Source of the DNA: Pseudovibrio sp. M1P-2-3
GTDB taxonomy: Bacteria > Pseudomonadota > Alphaproteobacteria > Rhizobiales > Stappiaceae
DNA length: 64,000 nt
Assembly: GCF_031501865.1 (NCBI RefSeq)
Contig: NZ_JARRCW010000001.1
Coordinates: forward strand, 3,920,001-3,984,000
Direction: 5' to 3'
The notes under the pieces are model-generated. The model made no database searches, was not told the DNA's origin, and saw nothing but the letters and a program-made list of their open reading frames with translations. This document shows, in pieces, positions 60,400 to 64,000 of the stretch (position 1 is its first letter; the number at the start of each line of letters is the position of its first letter). The position numbers and the translations under genes were made by a program.

Positions 60400-63294
60400 T
60401 TAAGCTTTCTTTCGCTTGTATGCATTGAGCGCCGCCAGTGCTAAAGCTTGGGGGACAGGTTTTCCATAGAAATAGCCCTGTCCAATATCACACCCCAAAT
60501 CCCTCAGAGCCTCGACAGTTCGAGCATCTTCTATCCCCTCAGCCAAAGTTGCTATTCTCAAATTCCTCCCCAGCTCGAAAATCGTATTCAAAATAGACTG
60601 AGAATCCTGACTATCGAACATTGACTTTATAAAGCTGCGATCGATTTTGATCCGGTCAAACGGAAAACTTCGAAGAGAGCTGAGAGATGAATACCCTGTT
60701 CCAAAATCATCCAACGCGATTTTAATGCCCATTTTCTTGAGGGCATGCAGACGCATTTTGGTTTCATAGCCTTCATCCAGAACAACACTTTCTGTTATCT
60801 CCAACTCCAGACGCGAGGCCGGAAACCCAGTTTCCTTGAGGACCTGGTGCATAATCAGAAGGAAATTATCACTTTCCAGTTGCTTGGGGGAAACATTGAC
60901 TGCCAGCTGAACGTGATTGGGCCAGCGGATGGCATAAAGGCAGGACTCTCTTAATACCCATTCACCAAGGTAGGACATCATGCCTGTTTCTTCGGCGATG
61001 GGAATAAATTCGGAAGGGGGCACAAACCCTCTCAAAGGATGACGCCAGCGCATCAAAGCCTCAAACCCCACAATTTCATTCGTTGAAAAGGAAACTTGCG
61101 GCTGAAAGTAAACTTCAAATTCCTCAAAAGTAACCGCGTTTTGCAAATCCAGAATCAGGGCATGTCTGTACTCGACCTTTTCCCTGAGATCCTCTTTGAA
61201 GAAACGGAATGTATCACGCCCCATTCCCTTGGCTTCATAAAGAGCAAGGTCTACATCACGCATAATTTTGTCCGGTTCGAGCCCTCCCCCTTCACATGCA
61301 ACAAGGCCGATACTTGTACTCAAACGCAGCTCATTTCCCTGTATCTTAAAAGGGGTGGATATGGCGTCTATAATCTTTACCGCAAGGCCTTCCAGTGTTC
61401 TGACACTGACAGGTGGCTCGATTAAAATCGCGAACTCATCCCCCCCCAAACGTGCAACCGTTTCATTGCCCGTTACAAGTCCTTGTAATAACTTTGCAAC
61501 TCTCTTGAGAACATCGTCACCTACGCCATGACCAAGTGTGTCATTGATTGTTTTAAACTCATCAAGGTCCAGAATAAGAACGCCAAAACTTTTCTCATAC
61601 TGCTCAGAAAAATGTACACGCTCAATCAATGCCTTTTGATAGGAGTAGCGGTTCAAAAGGCCTGTCATAGCATCATGCGTTGCAAGATACTCCATTCGCT
61701 CCGCGGCCCTGCTACGCTCCGATACATCCTCAAATATGGTAACCCACCCCCCATCTCCCAACGGCTCTCGAGTTGCAAACACAACAATGCCACCTTTTAA
61801 GTCAAAAGATTGCATTGTCCGGCGAGTGGATGACCAAAACTCCTCCTGATCCCACTGTTCACAGTCACTGGTACTGCTGGCTTTCTCCTTTATTCCCTTG
61901 AGAACAGCCGCCCATTGCATCCCCGGCCGCACAACACCTTCTTGCAGGTTAAACAGTTTTGAAAGCGCATCATTTGCAACAATTACATTTCTGTTCTGGT
62001 CGACCATAACCAGACCATGAGACATATTATTAATTGCAGCATCAAAATAGAGATTTTGTCGGGAAAGCTCCTGTTCGCGCTTTTCTAGTTGCGACGTTTT
62101 CTCACCGACTTTCTGTCTCAAGGACGCACGTTCTTGAGACCTTTTTTGCAGAACTTGCACGGAGCGTGCAATATCTCCAACCTCATCTCCCCGTCGAATA
62201 CCTGTCACTTGCCGGCTATAGTTGCCACCCGCTATTTCTGAGACAGTTTCGGTCAACCGTTGCAAGGGACCTGCCACATGGCGAGCGAGCAAGAGTGACC
62301 CTAACAGTATGACACTTGAGGCAAATCCCCCCAAAATGAGCAATTGATTGAGTGTATCTCTTTTTGATGTTTCAGCCACCTGCTCCAGACGGTTTTGCAC
62401 TTCAAGCAAGATACTATCCGGTCGGGACGTACAAACCCGCAGAAAGTCCGGACCAGCTCCACATAAGGCGAAGACACCGTTGCTGTGGAAGAGCTGGCCA
62501 TTATTCAAGATAGGGCTGGAGGCATTTATCTGGGCTTTGAAATTTGTCTCCATAACTTCAGAGGAACTATCGAATATGGCCACCCCAACTTTTTCCGAGT
62601 TTGAGAGCGTATAGAGGTTGGTATTCCCCGGTCGGAGCCACGATTGCCCAATCAACACGGCCCTTTTGGATCCTGAACTTCCGACCATGGGAGTTGCCGA
62701 AATAACGGAAAGACCGGAACTGCGAGAGGGAGGCAAAATTCCTCTGGCCTGCGAGGCTGGTAGGAAAATGGTCTTCACTGGCGGTGCTTTTGAAACTTTG
62801 GCTGCCAATAAACTTTTCAAGTCCTCCTGAGTAAAAGGCGACTGATCAAAAGCAGACTGGGCAACTTGAGCACTGACAGAAAAAGATGAGTACCCGAGAA
62901 CTTTGCCGTTCTCATTGACAATAACTAGATTATCCAACCCTGCGAAGCTGGCTGCAGTTCTCAGCAGCCTTTTTATATTGGTTGGATTACTTTGCCACAG
63001 CGCTGCTTGGATATCACCTCGGGCGGCGATCTCCAGAACACGGTCAGAGTAATTCTCTATCGCAGTGCGAATATGGGAGTTCACATGACGGATATCCCGC
63101 TCCAAAAACGAAGTAAATTGTTCTTTGGAGATTATCTCAATCTGACGCGTTTGCTTTTCCAGATTTGCATCCAATTGATATACGACGATGACCATGGTCA
63201 ATACGAATGCGAGTGTCATAGACAAAACGCTAATGAGAGCCAGCTTAAACGACAAAGAGCTGAAAGGTCTTATCACGGTCCTGCCCATGCTCAC
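60400..63294 (-). CDS. Cyclic di-GMP signalling protein (Cache-HAMP-PAS-GGDEF-EAL)
   Basis: This 964-residue membrane protein can make and break cyclic di-GMP. Domains in order: an N-terminal helix (about residues 15-40), a periplasmic sensor region (40-300, Cache-like), a second helix (about 314-338), HAMP (about 340-395), a PAS-like module (about 430-540), GGDEF (about 550-705) and EAL (about 715-960). The cyclase motif RLGGDEFAIL is intact, but TGNE stands where the RxxD inhibitory site should be. The EAL part keeps EALMRW, NVSPKQLES, DDFGTGYSS and IKIDRSF, so phosphodiesterase activity is likely. It may work mainly as a phosphodiesterase with a GTP-sensing GGDEF. Confidence 0.92.
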   Translation of the reverse strand: MSMGRTVIRPFSSLSFKLALISVLSMTLAFVLTMVIVVYQLDANLEKQTRQIEIISKEQFTSFLERDIRHVNSHIRTAIENYSDRVLEIAARGDIQAALWQSNPTNIKRLLRTAASFAGLDNLVIVNENGKVLGYSSFSVSAQVAQSAFDQSPFTQEDLKSLLAAKVSKAPPVKTIFLPASQARGILPPSRSSGLSVISATPMVGSSGSKRAVLIGQSWLRPGNTNLYTLSNSEKVGVAIFDSSSEVMETNFKAQINASSPILNNGQLFHSNGVFALCGAGPDFLRVCTSRPDSILLEVQNRLEQVAETSKRDTLNQLLILGGFASSVILLGSLLLARHVAGPLQRLTETVSEIAGGNYSRQVTGIRRGDEVGDIARSVQVLQKRSQERASLRQKVGEKTSQLEKREQELSRQNLYFDAAINNMSHGLVMVDQNRNVIVANDALSKLFNLQEGVVRPGMQWAAVLKGIKEKASSTSDCEQWDQEEFWSSTRRTMQSFDLKGGIVVFATREPLGDGGWVTIFEDVSERSRAAERMEYLATHDAMTGLLNRYSYQKALIERVHFSEQYEKSFGVLILDLDEFKTINDTLGHGVGDDVLKRVAKLLQGLVTGNETVARLGGDEFAILIEPPVSVRTLEGLAVKIIDAISTPFKIQGNELRLSTSIGLVACEGGGLEPDKIMRDVDLALYEAKGMGRDTFRFFKEDLREKVEYRHALILDLQNAVTFEEFEVYFQPQVSFSTNEIVGFEALMRWRHPLRGFVPPSEFIPIAEETGMMSYLGEWVLRESCLYAIRWPNHVQLAVNVSPKQLESDNFLLIMHQVLKETGFPASRLELEITESVVLDEGYETKMRLHALKKMGIKIALDDFGTGYSSLSSLRSFPFDRIKIDRSFIKSMFDSQDSQSILNTIFELGRNLRIATLAEGIEDARTVEALRDLGCDIGQGYFYGKPVPQALALAALNAYKRKKA

Positions 63295-63740
63295 TCACAC
63301 CTGATGATAAAAGCAACCAGATAGGCAGACCATATAAATTTGGCCTTTTTATCAGTTGCTGTTTGGTCAGACCACTTTAGAAAGTTTCCCTCTTTTTTCC
63401 TTTATGCTGGCTCGGTTAAGTCTAAAAGCTTCAAAAATATCCTATTAATTTTCAGTAGGAAGCGGACCTAAAGCTTTTAAAATTTCGTCCATTAAATAAA
63501 CAAAAAATACATTGTGCAACGCAGCATCATTACCCAACCAACAACAAGTACTATTAAAATTAAACTTTCAAAGTTTGAAATAAAAAACGAAAAACAAAAG
63601 TAGCTGCATCCTTTAGTATTATTGCCTTAATCAACATCTACAATATACTTGAGACTCTACGTAATCTTATAGCCATTTCTGGGGAGACGTGGGAAGCAGA
63701 TTACCATTTATAAAAAACAGTAATACTATGGGGAGGAAGC
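63295..63740. other. Intergenic region upstream of the ABC binding-protein gene
   Basis: These 446 bp are divergent between the c-di-GMP gene and the Tat-exported gene. I see AT-rich DNA, a short CCTA/TAGG inverted repeat near 63447-63465, and no gene. Confidence 0.5.
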
Positions 63741-64000
63741 ATGGTAAAACTAGAAAGAACTTTAGGTAGAAGAAAATTCTTAAAAGCAACCGCAGCAACC
63801 GGCGTGGTTCTGGCTGCACCCACTATTCTCACCCGTCACGCTTGGGCAGACACCAACTTCCAAAATGACCCTTCAAAATCAGGTGAGGTTGTCTTCGGTT
63901 TTAATGTGCCGCAGACCGGCCCCTACGCAGATGAAGGGGCTGATGAACTGCGCGCTTTTCAGTTGGCAGTCAAACATTTGAATGGTGAGGGTGATGGGGG
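63741..64000 (+). CDS. Tat-exported ABC transporter substrate-binding protein (5' part, cut by window end)
   Basis: The frame is open from ATG 63741 to the end of the window (86 codons seen). GGGGAGGAAGC lies just upstream as ribosome binding site. The leader GRRKFLKATAATG is a twin-arginine signal with cleavage expected after HAWA. The mature start DTNFQNDPSKSGEVVFGFNV continues PQTGPYADEGADELRAFQLA, which has the layout of periplasmic Leu/Ile/Val or urea-type binding proteins (PeriPBP type I). The ligand is unknown and the gene continues beyond the window. Confidence 0.78.
   Translation, partial: MVKLERTLGRRKFLKATAATGVVLAAPTILTRHAWADTNFQNDPSKSGEVVFGFNVPQTGPYADEGADELRAFQLAVKHLNGEGDG

Noticed and set aside
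1-64000. Prophage, integrase, IS element or CRISPR array in the window
   Set aside because: I found no integrase, transposase, terminase, capsid or regular spaced repeat. The tail-collar gene stands without phage neighbours and the tRNA-Ser 3' end is not duplicated nearby.

Overview
The window looks like chromosomal DNA of a heterotrophic, probably marine, alphaproteobacterium of the Rhizobiales/Stappiaceae type (Pseudovibrio-like; inferred from gene families, not measured). Supporting points are the assimilatory sulfur operon in the order cysG-DUF2849-cysI-cysH-DUF934, a PetM-like small membrane protein, a MocR/LysE pair, OprB porins, TRAP, SSS and BCCT carriers, and starts preceded by GGAGG-type ribosome binding sites. 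I see no prophage, insertion sequence, CRISPR array or rRNA. One tRNA gene (Ser, GGA) is present.

Layout. 1-8.6 kb: a palindromic repeat, two 8-bp minisatellites and the decayed tail of a second SSS symporter beside the intact gene; two tandem OprB porins; a MocR regulator divergent from a LysE exporter; a small exported protein; a second LysE exporter. 8.9-15.2 kb: a ferric-iron binding protein and a fused permease without an ATPase, a small RTX protein followed by two perfect hairpins, a third LysE exporter, and two tandem YrbL-type kinase-like genes sharing a palindromic upstream site. 15.3-24 kb: 3-oxoacid CoA-transferase genes, a cupin/Lrp divergent pair, a PleD-like diguanylate cyclase, an SDR and an aldehyde dehydrogenase, and a large SEL1-repeat protein. 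24.2-32.1 kb: a YjjI/YjjW glycyl-radical pair, a VOC protein and the sulfate/sulfite reduction and siroheme operon. 32.4-38.1 kb: a thiolase, three glycosyltransferases and an HI0933-type flavoprotein.

38.1-45.8 kb: a 0.75-kb non-coding stretch with a probable structured RNA, a BASS-family transporter, a cold-shock gene with an intrinsic terminator in its leader, an orphan TRAP binding protein, a second HI0933-type flavoprotein, and a two-gene membrane cassette (a tail-collar domain anchored by transmembrane helices plus a 618-residue membrane protein). 46-64 kb: a BetT-like BCCT carrier, a VOC protein, tRNA-Ser, a small membrane protein, MsrA, a MarR regulator, fused PabB-PabC, a nucleotidyltransferase-like protein, a ComB-like phosphatase, pyrC-pyrE, GltS, an SH3b His/Gly-rich exported protein, a methyltransferase, a Cache-HAMP-PAS-GGDEF-EAL protein, and the start of a Tat-exported ABC binding protein cut by the window end.

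The genes form small functional units, mostly nutrient uptake, sulfur and nucleotide metabolism and c-di-GMP signalling. The least explained items are the tail-collar membrane cassette, the paired YrbL-like genes with their shared control region, and the candidate RNA near 38.3-38.45 kb.
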